58,102 nt of DNA from an uncultured Nodularia sp. (GCA_903911355.1 CAIWDD010000091.1:1-58102), one strand, 5' to 3'; counted from the stretch's first letter, positions 39,097-50,400 are shown. The notes: generated by a model not told the origin, from the letters alone. Numbers and translations: made by a program.

Positions 39097-39966
39097 ATGT
39101 ACTTATACTCGATTTTACTGACAAACTTAGTAGCGATCGCCCCTGGAGGTGATTTAGTAAATTTGTTACAATTTCCTTTCATGCAGCGAGCGATCGCCGG
39201 GGCCGTGTTAATGGGAATCCTGGGGGGGTTAATGGGTAGTTTTGCTACAATGCGCCAACTATCGTTTTTCAGCCATGCTGTGGGTCATGCAGCATTAATC
39301 GGTGTGGTCTTAGGTGTATTGCTACAGTTGAATCCAACTTTGATGCTACTACCCTTTACATTAGTATTTGGGGTGGTAGTCCTTTATTTGATTGATCAAA
39401 CCGATTTAGCCAGCGATAGCGTTCTGGTAATAGTGCTATCAGGAGCATTAAGTATAGGGTTGCTGTTGACTAGCTTCGTCCCCGGTTATCGGGGAAATTT
39501 AATGAGGGTATTGTTTGGGGATATTCTGGCCATCGACAATACAGATTTGATTGTGACCCTAGTCTTGCTGGTAGTCAGTGGCGTATTTCTATTTTCCACC
39601 CTGCAACAGCAAATTTTGCTGACCCTTAACCCGGATGTAGCTCAAGTACAAGGGGTTCCGGTGCAATTGTATCGCTATACCTTTGTCATGCTACTTTCCC
39701 TAGCTGTGGCTGTGACAATTACAGCCGTTGGTGTTTTGCTAGTCAATGCTTTTTTAGTGATTCCCGCTTCTACAGCTAAGTTAATGAGTCATCACTTTAA
39801 CCGCTTTTTGGTGTTATCAATCATCATAGGTTCTACCACAAGCATTGCTGGTATTATGGTTTCGGGTGTTTTTAACCTGGCATCAGGGCCTAGTATTGTA
39901 GTAGTGCAGTTTTTGTTTTTTTTGGGTGTTTTCTTGTCGGTGAAGTTGAAGTTGAAACTAAATTAA
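39097..39966 (+). CDS. znuB: Zinc ABC transporter permease
   Basis: 289-residue integral membrane protein of the ABC-3 family (ZnuB/MntB) with about eight transmembrane helices. The conserved N-terminal LLQFPFMQRAIAGAVLMGILGGLMGSFATMRQLSFFSHAVGHAALIGVVLG and the core SDSVLVIVLSGALSIGL are typical. The His residues of SHAVGHAAL line the pathway in this family. It completes the ZnuABC importer although the divergent regulator separates it from znuC. Confidence 0.92.
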   Translation: MYLYSILLTNLVAIAPGGDLVNLLQFPFMQRAIAGAVLMGILGGLMGSFATMRQLSFFSHAVGHAALIGVVLGVLLQLNPTLMLLPFTLVFGVVVLYLIDQTDLASDSVLVIVLSGALSIGLLLTSFVPGYRGNLMRVLFGDILAIDNTDLIVTLVLLVVSGVFLFSTLQQQILLTLNPDVAQVQGVPVQLYRYTFVMLLSLAVAVTITAVGVLLVNAFLVIPASTAKLMSHHFNRFLVLSIIIGSTTSIAGIMVSGVFNLASGPSIVVVQFLFFLGVFLSVKLKLKLN

Positions 39967-40054
39967 TATCTTGGGAAATTTTTTTCCTTCAACCCCTTGC
40001 CAAACTCTTTTTGCTGTGCTAAATTAAATAATCGTTGGTTAAATAAATCAACCA

Positions 40055-40127
<73 letters not shown>

Positions 40128-40294
40128 TTTTTTTTGGTTAGACACCTTGAGGCTGATTAGTTTCAAGGGTGTAATTGTCACGGGAAATCATCAGATAGGT
40201 GAATCCTTAAAAGAAAAAAAAGATGGTTGTGGCAACTTTATTAAATATATCAAGATATCAAGTCAGATTTGCTGCTATAGCAGTAACCACAAGT

Positions 40295-40371
40295 GTTAAG
40301 ACATTTCCCTGCTTGTTGTTCCCCATTCCCCGTTCCCTGTTCCCTTAAAACCACAATTATGATGTCCTAAC
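40295..40371. mobile_element. 77-bp TIR-bounded element with a short heptamer array
   Basis: It is bounded by inverted repeats GTTAAGACAT and ATGTCCTAAC (9 of 10 matching). Inside, on the minus strand, is GGGAACAGGGAACGGGGAAT, continuing GGGGAAC. The ends differ from the GAGGATG elements but the cargo heptamers are the same. No ORF. Confidence 0.5.
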
Positions 40372-40442
40372 GTGTATGGGTAGTGCTATAAAAGTTTTAA
40401 TACTTGCCCCTAATTGTCTATGTAGGGGTGTAGGGAATTATA

Positions 40443-40751
40443 TCAAATCATCCATTCCGATGCGCGTTCGCCTAAATCAAGAGGAATACTCACAGCCTTA
40501 CCTAAACGGGGACGCTCCCGGGTTTGGGTAATAAATGTTTGCACTTGCACAGCACCACCCAAGGCATGAAGATAATTAGCAATGCTATCAAGATGTTCTT
40601 GGTACTCCGCCTCAGTCAAGGGAAAAGAAGCTTGCTCAAGATACTTCCACATGATTTGTAGAAATATCTTGCCTTTTGTGCGGCGGAACTGCAGATCATA
40701 GGAGTATCCCCACTTGTCAAGTAATAATTTGCGTAATTCCTTTCCTGTCAT
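40443..40751 (-). CDS. DUF3067 family protein
   Basis: 102 residues, conserved in cyanobacteria and plastid-bearing eukaryotes: MTGKELRKLLLDKWGYSYDLQFRRTKGKIFLQIMWKYLEQASFP, an alpha/beta small protein without a known activity. It is divergent from petC, and its phylogenetic range together with this position suggests a photosynthesis-related role (inference). Confidence 0.82.
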   Translation of the reverse strand: MTGKELRKLLLDKWGYSYDLQFRRTKGKIFLQIMWKYLEQASFPLTEAEYQEHLDSIANYLHALGGAVQVQTFITQTRERPRLGKAVSIPLDLGERASEWMI

Positions 40752-40980
40752 AGCTTTCCTCCATTAGATTTTACATTTAGTTATGATGTTACGTTCCGTG
40801 ACTCAAGTATGATAGAGATATAAAGAAATGTAATGCTAAGAGAACAGATGCTCAATATATCTTGAAATAAAGAAATTTAGCATCATTGTCGTCCTTGGCA
40901 TTTCGACTTAAACAGGAGTTGCTCAAGTGTTGGTACTCTTGTAAGCATGATGAACAAAATACACAAAGAGCGCGTAGATT

Positions 40981-41520
40981 ATGGCTCAATTTTCTGAATC
41001 AATGGACGTACCCGATATGGGGCGTCGTCAGTTCATGAATCTGTTGACTTTTGGAACTGTAACTGGTGTGGCTCTGGGTGCATTGTACCCTGTAGTCAAG
41101 TACTTTGTTCCACCTGCCAGCGGTGGCGCGGGTGGCGGTACCACAGCAAAAGACGAGTTGGGTAATAATGTCAGTGTAAGTAAGTTTCTGGAAAGCCATA
41201 ACGTAGGCGATCGCCCCTTAGTTCAAGGACTCAAGGGAGACCCCACCTATATTGTGGTAGAAAGCAAAGAAGCTATTGCTGATTACGGTATTAATGCTAT
41301 CTGCACACACTTAGGCTGTGTTGTTCCCTGGAATGTAGCAGAGAACAAGTTTAAGTGTCCTTGTCACGGTTCCCAGTACGATGCAACTGGTAAGGTGGTC
41401 AGAGGCCCCGCACCGCTATCTTTGGCTCTCGCACACGCCAAAGCAGAAGATGACAAAATCGTCTTGACCCCTTGGACTGAAACCGACTTCCGTACCGGTG
41501 AAGAACCTTGGTGGTCTTAA
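40981..41520 (+). CDS. petC: Cytochrome b6f Rieske iron-sulfur protein
   Basis: 179 residues. One N-terminal transmembrane helix ([26 protein letters not shown]) carries an RRQF twin-arginine-like motif, followed by a Gly-rich hinge (SGGAGGGT) and the soluble [2Fe-2S] domain with CTHLGC and CPCHGS. It passes electrons from plastoquinol to cytochrome f. 60 bp upstream of petA in one operon. Confidence 0.98.
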   Translation: MAQFSESMDVPDMGRRQFMNLLTFGTVTGVALGALYPVVKYFVPPASGGAGGGTTAKDELGNNVSVSKFLESHNVGDRPLVQGLKGDPTYIVVESKEAIADYGINAICTHLGCVVPWNVAENKFKCPCHGSQYDATGKVVRGPAPLSLALAHAKAEDDKIVLTPWTETDFRTGEEPWWS

Positions 41521-41580
41521 TTAAGTGCCGCGACTAATCACCAATGACCAGTTAACCAGAGAATCATTGTCCTTATAGAG

Positions 41581-42582
41581 ATGAGAAATGCCTGTACCAC
41601 AGCGAGTGTGACTCGCACTGCTAAAGCAATGGTCAAAACATTGCTCATAGCGATCGCTACCTTGACATTTTACTTGACTAGCGATCTAGCCTTACCTCAA
41701 AGCGCTGCCGCTTATCCCTTTTGGGCTCAACAAACCTATCCTGAAACTCCCCGGGAACCGACAGGGCGGATTGTTTGTGCTAACTGTCACCTAGCAGCTA
41801 AACCAGCAGAAGTAGAAGTTCCTCAATCAGTTCTACCTGATACTGTGTTTAAAGCAGTGGTGAAAATCCCCTATGATACCAGCGTGCAACAGGTTGGGGC
41901 TGATGGTTCTAAAGTTGGCTTGAATGTCGGCGCTGTACTGATGTTACCCGAAGGGTTCAAAATTGCACCAGCAGACCGCATTCCTGAGGAACTTAAAGAG
42001 GAAGTAGGTGATGTTTACTTCCAACCCTACACTGAAGACCAGGAGAATGTGCTGCTTGTAGGACCCATTCCCGGTGAACAGTATCAAGAAATCGTCTTCC
42101 CAGTTCTTTCTCCTAACCCAGCTACCGATAAAAATATTCACTTCGGTAAATATTCAGTTCACCTAGGCGCAAACCGTGGACGTGGACAAGTTTATCCTAC
42201 TGGCGAAAAGAGCAATAATACCATTTACAATGCTTCCGCTACTGGTACAATTACTCAGATTGCGAAACAAGAAGATGAATATGGTAGTGCCAAATATCTA
42301 GTTAACATCCAAACAGAATCTGGCGATACCATTGTTGATACCATTCCCCCCGGTCCAGAATTGATTGTTTCCGAAGGACAATCTGTTACTGCTGGTGATG
42401 CTTTGACTAATAACCCCAATGTGGGTGGATTTGGTCAGAAAGATGTAGAAATTGTATTGCAAAATTCCGCAAGGGTTCAAGGATTGATTGCCTTCATTGC
42501 TCTTGTGATGTTAGCTCAAGTTATGCTTGTGCTCAAGAAGAAGCAAGTGGAAAAAGTCCAAGCTGCTGAACTTAATTTCTAA
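41581..42582 (+). CDS. petA: Cytochrome f
   Basis: 333-residue precursor. The signal peptide ends before [18 protein letters not shown], whose Tyr alpha-amino group is the unusual axial heme ligand; the c-type heme motif is CANCH. A large lumenal domain is followed by one C-terminal transmembrane helix ([24 protein letters not shown]). It accepts electrons from the Rieske protein and passes them to plastocyanin or cytochrome c6. Heme attachment depends on CcsB/CcdA encoded nearby. A strong terminator follows. Confidence 0.98.
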   Translation: MRNACTTASVTRTAKAMVKTLLIAIATLTFYLTSDLALPQSAAAYPFWAQQTYPETPREPTGRIVCANCHLAAKPAEVEVPQSVLPDTVFKAVVKIPYDTSVQQVGADGSKVGLNVGAVLMLPEGFKIAPADRIPEELKEEVGDVYFQPYTEDQENVLLVGPIPGEQYQEIVFPVLSPNPATDKNIHFGKYSVHLGANRGRGQVYPTGEKSNNTIYNASATGTITQIAKQEDEYGSAKYLVNIQTESGDTIVDTIPPGPELIVSEGQSVTAGDALTNNPNVGGFGQKDVEIVLQNSARVQGLIAFIALVMLAQVMLVLKKKQVEKVQAAELNF

Positions 42583-42609
42583 ATTCTTTGCTAAATCAAT
42601 GAGTGTGAG

Positions 42610-42635
42610 GACAGGCAAAATGCCTGTCTTTTTTT
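42610..42635 (+). terminator. Rho-independent terminator of the petCA operon
   Basis: GACAGGCA, loop AAA, TGCCTGTC and then seven T residues, 28 bp after petA. Confidence 0.93.
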
Positions 42636-42645
42636 GTATGTTAAC

Positions 42646-42927
42646 TTATTTACCGGCGTAGAAAAAAGCGATTTCTTTGGGTTTGAGGGGCGCAAAACCT
42701 GCTTCTACCAGCATTTGATCTAGTTCTGGTTGTGGAATGTGTTTAGCGCCAATGCGCACAATCCGCGATCGCATGGTATTCGATACACCACTGCGTTGTC
42801 TATTGGCCTCTAATCCCATCACCTGATTATACAGTTCTAGTTTTTCTGGGGGAATGGGGGAACCATCAAAATCAATTCCCTGGGCGATCGCTTCATCGAT
42901 GGCATCAGCACCTTTAGTTGTACTCAT
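42646..42927 (-). CDS. Conserved small protein of unknown function
   Basis: 93 residues, soluble: an acidic N-terminus (TTKGADAIDEAIAQGIDFDGSPIPPEKLELYNQVMGLE), then a basic stretch NRQRSGVSNTMRSRIVRIGAKHIPQPELDQMLVEAGFAPLKPKEIAFFYAGK. No known family was recognised, but composition and codon use are those of a real, conserved gene. It is convergent with petA over the terminator. Confidence 0.7.
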   Translation of the reverse strand: MSTTKGADAIDEAIAQGIDFDGSPIPPEKLELYNQVMGLEANRQRSGVSNTMRSRIVRIGAKHIPQPELDQMLVEAGFAPLKPKEIAFFYAGK

Positions 42928-43071
42928 GGTATTTTATTCTCAATTCTCTGGGTAGATTTTACCAGTCTTTCCCGGATCAAGAAAAAATATCGAGTCTTGC
43001 GGATGAATGAGCTAGTTTTGAGGTAACTTTACTTCACAATCAGATACAAAAAATTACGAGGTACTAATTAA

Positions 43072-43338
43072 ATGCCCTTGTTTGTGAAAATTGAAGCCGG
43101 TAAAGTTGATAAATCCACCTTTGACCAATATGTACCCGCCCATAAAGCCTATGTTGAGGATTTGATTGCTCAAGGACACAAAGCCCGTACAGGCTATTGG
43201 GTAGAAGACCGGGGCGGAATGTTACTGTTTGAGGCCGACTCTAGGGATGAAGCAGAGTCCATTGTGGCTCGTGACCCGTTGGTGCAGCATGGCTGTGTTA
43301 CTTATCAGCTTTATGAATGGAAAATTGTTGTGGAATAA
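43072..43338 (+). CDS. YciI-like family protein
   Basis: 88 residues with the ferredoxin-like YciI pattern: PLFVKIEAGKVDKSTFDQYVPAHKAYVEDLIAQGHKARTGYWVEDRGGMLLFEADSRDEAESIVARDPLVQHG ending in a beta-strand. The conserved His (PAHKAY) and Asp (ARDPLV) form the putative active site of the superfamily. The activity in cyanobacteria is unknown. Confidence 0.8.
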   Translation: MPLFVKIEAGKVDKSTFDQYVPAHKAYVEDLIAQGHKARTGYWVEDRGGMLLFEADSRDEAESIVARDPLVQHGCVTYQLYEWKIVVE

Positions 43339-43375
43339 CACACACTTTGGGTATTTTAGTGTTATAGTGTTTATA

Positions 43376-43472
43376 GACCTGGACATACGCGACTGTAACG
43401 CCCAAATCTTGTCAGGACCGGAAGGTAGCAGCAATACGGGATGCTTATAGTAGGCGTATTATCCGGGTCGCC
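43376..43472 (+). ncRNA. ffs: Small signal recognition particle RNA (4.5S type)
   Basis: It contains the invariant apical loop region GTCAGGACCGGAAGGTAGCA with the opposite strand ATACGGGATGC. The long hairpin closes with GACCTGGACATACGC at 43376 pairing GCGTATTATCCGGGTC near 43469. It binds Ffh for co-translational membrane targeting. The exact ends are approximate; a T-rich tail follows. Confidence 0.93.
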
Positions 43473-43498
43473 CTATTTTTTAGCAGCGCTGAGTAACA

Positions 43499-43888
43499 AT
43501 GCCTGGTTTTGGAGATATTGTTCAAAAAGCTTTTTACTTGGGTGTAGGATTGGCTGCTTACGCCACTGAGAAAGCAGGGGGTAAGTTGGGTGAACTGCGA
43601 TCGCAAATCCAGAATCTGGCGGATGACATGGTGGCTAAGGGCGAAATGAACACCGAAGAAGCCCGGCGTTTTGTCGAAGATATGATGAAACAAGCCCAAC
43701 AGTCGCCGAAATCTAGTGAAACTCCGGAGCAAAAACCAGCCTCTGAACCCCGCCGCATCGAAATTTTAGAAGAAGATGAAGGGGAAACTGTCAAAGATTC
43801 CCAAGATACAAATAATGTTGATAAACTGCGTGAGCAAGTTCTCAAACTACAAGAAGAGTTGAAAAACCTGCAACAAGGCGAAAATTAG
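43499..43888 (+). CDS. Phasin-like/PHA-regulator-like coiled-coil protein
   Basis: 129 residues: FGDIVQKAFYLGVGLAAYATEKAGGKLGELRSQIQNLADDMVAKGEMNTEEARRFVEDMMKQA, then an acidic low-complexity part and a C-terminal coiled coil (VDKLREQVLKLQEELKNLQ). The N-terminal half resembles the phasin-like proteins annotated as polyhydroxyalkanoate granule-associated. Actual PHA involvement is not shown by the window. Confidence 0.72.
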   Translation: MPGFGDIVQKAFYLGVGLAAYATEKAGGKLGELRSQIQNLADDMVAKGEMNTEEARRFVEDMMKQAQQSPKSSETPEQKPASEPRRIEILEEDEGETVKDSQDTNNVDKLREQVLKLQEELKNLQQGEN

Positions 43889-44099
43889 TATTGAATACTA
43901 GCAATACTTAAACATGGGGTCTTCTTGTTTGAGTTAATATAAATGAATCATCCGGTTTACCAGAGATAGTGAAGTTTCACAGAAAACCGGCAATCTTAAG
44001 TGGAGAAATTTGATAATATACATTGACTAGGATGTATTATAGTGGTGCAAGCCTGGTAGCACTAAACGTCCTGTTGACATTCAGTAGGGGCGTAGGTTT

Positions 44100-44498
44100 A
44101 TGGAAGAATGGCAAAAAAACTTAGGGGAAATCCTGGAAACTGTAGCTGATGAAGTAGAGCGTTTTTTACTGGAAGTAAGTGACATGATAGATGGATTTTT
44201 TGAAGTCAGCGAAGAATTATCTGATCAGGTACAAAATTATATAGTTACGGAAATTGACCAGTATTTACAGGAACTAACAGATCCTATTTTGGAGGTTTAC
44301 TGGGAACTGGAAGATGTTATGCTAGATACAGATATTGGGTTCCCTTACGGAGTAGAAGCAACACCACAAAGGAATGCTGCTTGTATAGGTTGTCAGAATT
44401 ATCACGGTCAGGTTTACGGTGGTAATTTGTTAGTCTGTGCTATGCATCCCCATGGATGGGATGATGAAAATTGTCCTGATTGGGAAAAAGGAAATTAG
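44100..44498 (+). CDS. Conserved protein with acidic helical N-terminus and C-terminal Cys/His cluster
   Basis: 132 residues. The first 85 are a very acidic, helical segment. The C-terminal 45 contain ACIGCQNYHGQVYGGNLLVCAMHPHGWDDENCPDWE: four Cys (CxxC...C...C) and three His, a compact metal-binding candidate (zinc or Fe-S). No family name was recognised. The gene precedes queF by 23 bp, so the two are probably co-transcribed. Confidence 0.72.
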   Translation: MEEWQKNLGEILETVADEVERFLLEVSDMIDGFFEVSEELSDQVQNYIVTEIDQYLQELTDPILEVYWELEDVMLDTDIGFPYGVEATPQRNAACIGCQNYHGQVYGGNLLVCAMHPHGWDDENCPDWEKGN

Positions 44499-44521
44499 AG
44501 CCATTATATATTTTTGAAAGT

Positions 44522-44938
44522 ATGAACAATTATTCACCGGAAACGGTATCTCAGTCACAGTCAGAAATGAAGTATGGAGAACGGGAAATTGCAGAAGGTC
44601 AATTAATTACTTTTCCTAATCCCCGTGTGGGTCGGCGATATGATGTGAGTATCACTTTACCAGAATTTACTTGTAAATGTCCTTTTTCTGGTTATCCTGA
44701 TTTTGCTACGATTTATATTACCTATGTCCCAGATCAACGGGTGGTAGAGTTAAAGGCTTTGAAGCTCTATATTAATAGTTACCGCGATCGCTATATTTCT
44801 CATGAAGAGTCGGCTAACCAAATTTTAGATGATTTTGTGGCTGCTTGTGACCCGCTAGCAGTGACTATTAAGGCAGATTTTACCCCCCGTGGTAATGTCC
44901 ATACTGTGGTGGAAGTGCGTCACCAGAAGGATGTTTAA
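44522..44938 (+). CDS. queF: NADPH-dependent 7-cyano-7-deazaguanine reductase
   Basis: It reduces preQ0 to preQ1 in queuosine biosynthesis. The 138-residue type I (single-domain) QueF has the catalytic Cys in FTCKCPFSGYPDFA with the partner Asp (PDFA), and the QueF signature ELKALKLYINSYRDRYISHE for NADPH binding. The frame opens at TTG 44480 inside the previous gene's end, but the ATG at 44522 gives the usual N-terminal length. Confidence 0.95.
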   Translation: MNNYSPETVSQSQSEMKYGEREIAEGQLITFPNPRVGRRYDVSITLPEFTCKCPFSGYPDFATIYITYVPDQRVVELKALKLYINSYRDRYISHEESANQILDDFVAACDPLAVTIKADFTPRGNVHTVVEVRHQKDV

Positions 44939-44985
44939 ACGCAAAGGTCAGCGCAGAGGTACGCGAAGGGTTCCTCTGTCTGCTT

Positions 44986-46356
44986 TTATGTTTTTGCTGG
45001 GGATGAGAGGGTGTCTAGTATTTCTAAAATTTCTTTTTCAAATGCTACTTGAGCTCGGTTGGTCTTACCTCCAATATACAGGCGATCGCTTGTTTTTAAT
45101 GCCCAAATTTGGGAATGGGAAAAATAACTCATGGTTGCGCCTAACATTAATAGGGCAAATCCGCTGTATACTATGGGGATACCAGGGTCTGATTTGATTT
45201 GTAATCCGGTACTGCCTATAACATCGACTATTTTTAAGTTAACGCCATTAATGTTAGTGGACATTCCTGTGCGGACTGTATCTACTAGTTTACCTGTGGA
45301 ATCATAAATTAATACCATTCCTTGCAAGTCTTTGGCGATGACGGAAACCCCCTCACTTAGGTCTGGTTTGGTGGGTATCCAACTTCCCCACAGTCTCCCT
45401 TTACCTTTGGTGTCTAAGGAAGCCATAGGTAATTGAAAGATGGGACTATTATTAAATTTAATCTGAATCGCGGAAATTCCCCAATCGGTTTGATAAAATG
45501 TGACTCCATGGTAGCGCAGGGGTTGATTCACGAAAATCTTTTGATGATCAATTTCTTCTCCCTGGTTATTCACTACGGACATATCGGAATAAAATTGGTC
45601 AATTCCACCGGTGGGAGTATAATCAATCCAAAACCGATTTACACGCACAGACCAATCTTTGAGGTTTTGGAAGTTTGCCCATGGTCCAGCGTCTATAATG
45701 TTTTTGACTTGAAATGTATCACCACTAGATATCATTTCTTGGGCAATAAATCCAGTCATCGCTCCCAAAATTCCCCCCAGGAGGATGGTGACAATCCCCA
45801 CATGGACGATAATAGGTCCAATACGTCCAATAATTCCTTTGCGGGCGTAAAGAATATCCTGTTTTTCCGGTTCTTGAAATATTGTATACTTGCGTTTGTG
45901 TAAGATTTCCTTTAGGGATTGCACAGAAATATCATCTAATTCCGCACTCAATGCTAACTTGTGAAATTGTCGCGTTTCTTGGTAATATTTCCACCGACGA
46001 GCGGTTTTTAAAGCTGGTAGTTGACGGGTGAAGGTACAAGCTGTGAGACTAGCACCAAATACAATCAGTAACCCCAAGTACCACCAAGTGCGATATACAT
46101 GGTCTAATCCCAGGACTTGAATTACTTTCCAAGTTAAGAAACCAAATAAAGCTGGATGTTCGGGGTAGTTAGTCTGATAAAATGCCGGTGACTGACCTTG
46201 TTCGATGACTGTACCGCTAATACTAAAAACAGCAATTAATAGTAAAAGTGCGATCGCCAGGCGTAAATTAGTGAGTACAGGTAAAACCTCCCTGCGCAAT
46301 ATTCGCCCCGGTACTGACCACCAAGATGCTGTAAATGCTGAATTTTCTATAGTCAT
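44986..46356 (-). CDS. ccsB: Cytochrome c biogenesis protein Ccs1/CcsB (ResB family)
   Basis: 456 residues, ResB-like: three N-terminal transmembrane helices ([25 protein letters not shown]..., [44 protein letters not shown]), a large lumenal domain and a final helix near the C-terminus ([26 protein letters not shown]). With CcsA it delivers and attaches heme to apocytochromes in system II. His in IIVHVG is a conserved heme-linked position. It begins 3 bp after the ccdA stop, so translation is coupled. Confidence 0.93.
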   Translation of the reverse strand: MTIENSAFTASWWSVPGRILRREVLPVLTNLRLAIALLLLIAVFSISGTVIEQGQSPAFYQTNYPEHPALFGFLTWKVIQVLGLDHVYRTWWYLGLLIVFGASLTACTFTRQLPALKTARRWKYYQETRQFHKLALSAELDDISVQSLKEILHKRKYTIFQEPEKQDILYARKGIIGRIGPIIVHVGIVTILLGGILGAMTGFIAQEMISSGDTFQVKNIIDAGPWANFQNLKDWSVRVNRFWIDYTPTGGIDQFYSDMSVVNNQGEEIDHQKIFVNQPLRYHGVTFYQTDWGISAIQIKFNNSPIFQLPMASLDTKGKGRLWGSWIPTKPDLSEGVSVIAKDLQGMVLIYDSTGKLVDTVRTGMSTNINGVNLKIVDVIGSTGLQIKSDPGIPIVYSGFALLMLGATMSYFSHSQIWALKTSDRLYIGGKTNRAQVAFEKEILEILDTLSSPAKT

Positions 46357-46359
46357 TGC

Positions 46360-47100
46360 TTAAAAACTGCTCAAGGGAAACCGCGAAATTAAAGAAAATA
46401 CACCAAATCCCACCAATAGCACCCCACTAACTGGATTAATCCAACCAGACCACCGCCGGAGTTCCAGCAGCTTTTTGATAGTAGCAGTAAAAGTACCGGC
46501 TAAAATCAAAGGTACTACATAGCCGGCTGTGTATGATAGTAACAACACAGCGCCCATAATTAAATCTTGTGTACTAGCCACCCAACCCAGTAAACTGGCT
46601 AAAACTGGAGTACTACAAGGAGACGCGACCAAACCAAAGGTTAAACCCAGGGAATAAGACCGCACCCCCGCTGGTAAATCTGAGGAAATCCACTTAGTTT
46701 CGCCTAAAGATGGAAATTGTAAGGGTAATGCTTCTAGTAAGTTCAACCCCATGAGAATGGCGATAATACTGACGATAATTGGTAAACCGATTCCCACTTG
46801 ACCATAGACTTTACCAACAAAAGCTGCTACAATCCCTAAACCTGCCAGGGTAGTTGCTAAACCTAAAGCAAACCATGTAGATTGAGCTGCTGCTTGTAAG
46901 CGGCCTTTGGCTTCATAACCCCCAATGTAACCAATGGTAATTGGGAGCATAGAAAGCATACAGGGAGTAAGACTAGTAAGTAAACCAGCTGCAAAAATTA
47001 TGCCAATACTTAGTAGACTGATGTGGGTAAGTTGGGAAGATACTAAGCCGTTGGCAAATTGTTCTAGTTCGTAAAATCGTGTTTGTAGAGTCTCCAGCAT
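46360..47100 (-). CDS. ccdA: Thiol-disulfide exchange membrane protein CcdA
   Basis: The 246-residue DsbD-type membrane protein has six transmembrane helices and two conserved Cys in SLTPCMLSMLPITIGYIGG and GLVASPCSTPVLASLLGW. It carries reducing power from stromal/cytoplasmic thioredoxin to the lumen to keep apocytochrome CXXCH reduced. The frame extends to TTG 47118, but the ATG at 47100 is the natural start. It forms an operon with ccsB. Confidence 0.93.
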   Translation of the reverse strand: MLETLQTRFYELEQFANGLVSSQLTHISLLSIGIIFAAGLLTSLTPCMLSMLPITIGYIGGYEAKGRLQAAAQSTWFALGLATTLAGLGIVAAFVGKVYGQVGIGLPIIVSIIAILMGLNLLEALPLQFPSLGETKWISSDLPAGVRSYSLGLTFGLVASPCSTPVLASLLGWVASTQDLIMGAVLLLSYTAGYVVPLILAGTFTATIKKLLELRRWSGWINPVSGVLLVGFGVFSLISRFPLSSF

Positions 47101-47419
47101 GGGATATTTAAACGGCAAATGCTTATTATATTAGCATTCTAGCTGATTATGGGAGTACTGTTGCACTTAAAATCAGATGGTTAAATATCACCTTTGCATA
47201 CCTTGGCGTTTAAAAACCCGAACCGCAACCCCATAAACTCATCAGCAACACCGCCAAACCCCAACCATCAAACACTAATGACAGTGAGTGCAAACTCAAT
47301 TTACAACAGATGTCAAAATTTAGCAAATGATAGAATTCCCAACAGAGTCAAAATTATAGATAAATCATATAAAATCTGCCAAATTCTCTATCGCTACACA
47401 CAAAAGAAAGAGAACACAC
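47101..47419. other. Divergent ccdA-nifJ intergenic region
   Basis: About 320 bp of promoter sequence; no ORF and no NtcA box recognised. AAAGAAAGAG lies just before the nifJ ATG. Confidence 0.4.
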
Positions 47420-50400
47420 ATGAACCAGAACTTTGCAACCATTGACGGTAATGAAGCTGTTGCGCGTGTTGCGTACAAATTAAACGAAGTAATTGCCATT
47501 TATCCTATCACACCCTCCTCAGCTATGGGTGAATGGGCAGATGCCTGGTCAGCTGCAAACCGTCCCAACCTGTGGAATACTATTCCTAGCGTCGTCCAGA
47601 TGCAGAGTGAAGGTGGCGCAGCTGCTGCTGTACATGGAGCGTTACAAACGGGTTCTTTGAGTACCACTTTCACCGCTTCCCAGGGGTTGCTGTTGATGAT
47701 ACCTAACCTCTACAAAATCGCCGGTGAATTAACTAGTACTGTGGTTCATGTCGCGGCGCGTTCTTTGGCTACTCACGCTTTATCAATTTTCGGTGATCAT
47801 AGTGATGTCATGGCATCCCGTGCTACAGGTTTCGCCCTGTTGTGTTCCGCTTCGGTGCAGGAAAGTCATGATTTTGCGTTCATCGCCCAAGCTGCTACTC
47901 TGGAAACACGTATATCATTTCTGCACTTCTTTGATGGTTTCCGCACATCACATGAAGTGCAGAAAGTCAATTTATTATCAGATGAACAATTGCGATCGCT
48001 GATTAAAGAAAATCTAATTTTAGCCCATCGCGCCCGCGCCCTCACCCCAGACCGTCCGTTATTGCGGGGTACTGCCCAGAATCCCGATATTTACTTTCAG
48101 TCCCGGGAAGCTGCCAACCCCTATTATAACACAACTCCGGCTATTGTCCAACGCATCATGGATGAATTTGGGGAAATTACAGGGAGATATTACCAAATCT
48201 ATGAATATCACGGCGCGGAGGATGCACAACGGGTAATTATTCTCATGGGTTCGGGTTGTGAAACTGTCCATGAAACTGTAGATTATCTTAACGCCTCGGG
48301 GGAAAAGGTGGGAGTGGTGAAAGTGCGACTCTATCGCCCCTTTGATGTGGAAAGATTTATGGCGGTCTTACCTAAGAGCGTAGAGGCGATCGCCGTCCTT
48401 GACCGCACCAAAGAACCGGGGAGCGCGGGGGAACCCTTATATTTAGATGTAGTCACCGCTATTCATGAAACTGGGGGAAACAAGCCCAAAGTGATCGGTG
48501 GTCGTTATGGTCTGTCCTCTAAGGAATTCACCCCAGCTATGGTCAAAGGAGTTTTTGATCATCTGGCCCAAGCACAACCGCAAAATCATTTTACTATTGG
48601 CATTAATGATGATTTAAATCATACATCTTTGACCTTTGACCCCAACTTCTCCACGGAAGCAGATAACGTTGTGAGGGCGATGTTTTATGGTTTAGGTGCT
48701 GATGGTACAGTAGGTGCTAACAAAAACTCTATTAAAATTATTGGGGAAGAAACCGACAACTACGCCCAAGGTTACTTTGTCTACGACTCCAAAAAGTCTG
48801 GGTCAATGACGGTTTCTCACCTGCGCTTTGGTCCGGTACCAATTCGCTCCACTTACCTCATAGACAAAGCTAACTTTATTGGTTGTCATCATTGGGGCTT
48901 TTTGGAACGGGTAGATGTGTTAAAAGCTGCCATTCCGGGAGCCACTTTACTGCTGAATAGTCCCTATAGTGCGGATACAGTCTGGGAACATCTACCCGCC
49001 AAAATCCAGGAAGAAATTATCAGTAAACAACTGAAATTATACATTATTAACGCCAACCAAGTCGCCCGTGACAGTGGTATGGGTGGGAGAATTAACACTA
49101 TTATGCAGGTGTGCTTTTTCGCCTTAGCAGGTGTGTTACCCCAAGAGGAAGCAATTAGTAAAATTAAAACAGCTATTAAAAAGACCTACGGTAAGAAAGG
49201 GTCGGAAGTTGTCCAGAAGAACTTACAAGCAGTAGATAACACCCTGACTAACTTACATAAAGTTGATATACCCCGAACAGTGCAAAAGTCAAAGGTCAAA
49301 ACCCAAAAGCTGGAATTACTAGACAGTGCGCCGGAATTTGTCCGGGATGTCCTGGGTGAAATCATGGCTTGGCGTGGTGATGAATTACCTGTAAGTGCAT
49401 TACCTGCTGATGGAACCTTTCCTACTGGTACGGCTAAATGGGAAAAACGTAACGTTGCTGAAGATATACCTGTATGGGAACCTGATATCTGCGTACAATG
49501 TGGTAAGTGCGTGATGGTTTGTCCCCACAGTGCTATTAGGGCTAAGGTTTATCTACCGGATCAGTTAATTAATGCACCGGGTAGCTTTAAATCTGTGGAT
49601 GCTAAGGATAAGAGTTTTAGTCAGCAGCAATTTACGATTCAAGTCGCCCCAGAAGATTGTACAGGATGCGCCATCTGTGTACATATTTGCCCGGCTAAAA
49701 GTAAAGTTGAACCCTCCCAGAAAGCCATTAATATGGCTCCCCAGCTACCTTTACGGGAACAAGAACGGCAAAACTGGGATTTCTTTTTGAGTTTACCTCA
49801 CCCTGACCGCAGACAGTTAAAGGTGAACCAAATTCGCCAACAACAACTACAAGAACCACTGTTTGAGTTTTCCGGTGCTTGTGCGGGTTGTGGTGAAACA
49901 CCTTATTTAAAGTTATTAACACAATTGTTTGGCGATCGCGCGGTGATTGCGAATGCGACGGGTTGTTCTTCTATTTATGGGGGAAACCTCCCTACTACTC
50001 CTTGGACAACCAACGACCAGGGACGCGGACCCGCATGGTCTAATAGTTTATTTGAAGATAACGCCGAGTTTGGTTTTGGCTTCCGTCTGTCTTTGGATAA
50101 ACAAGCGGAATTTGCAGCGGAGTTATTGCAAGGTTTGGGAAGTCAACTAGAAGACAAACTTGTTAATTCTATCTTGACAGCTAGACAAACATCTGAGGCG
50201 GAAATCTGGGAACAACGGGAAAGGATAGAGTTACTCAAACAACAGTTAGAGCAAATTACCACTTCTGACCCCCGTCTCATCTCCCAAGTTCACAGTCTCA
50301 AGTCCCTAGCTGACTATTTAGTTAGGAAGAGTGTTTGGATTGTGGGCGGTGACGGTTGGGCTTATGATATTGACTTTGGCGGTATTGACCATCTGTTAGC

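Noticed and set aside
41944-42480. Minus-strand ORFs inside petA
   Set aside because: Shadows of the petA coding sequence without start signals.
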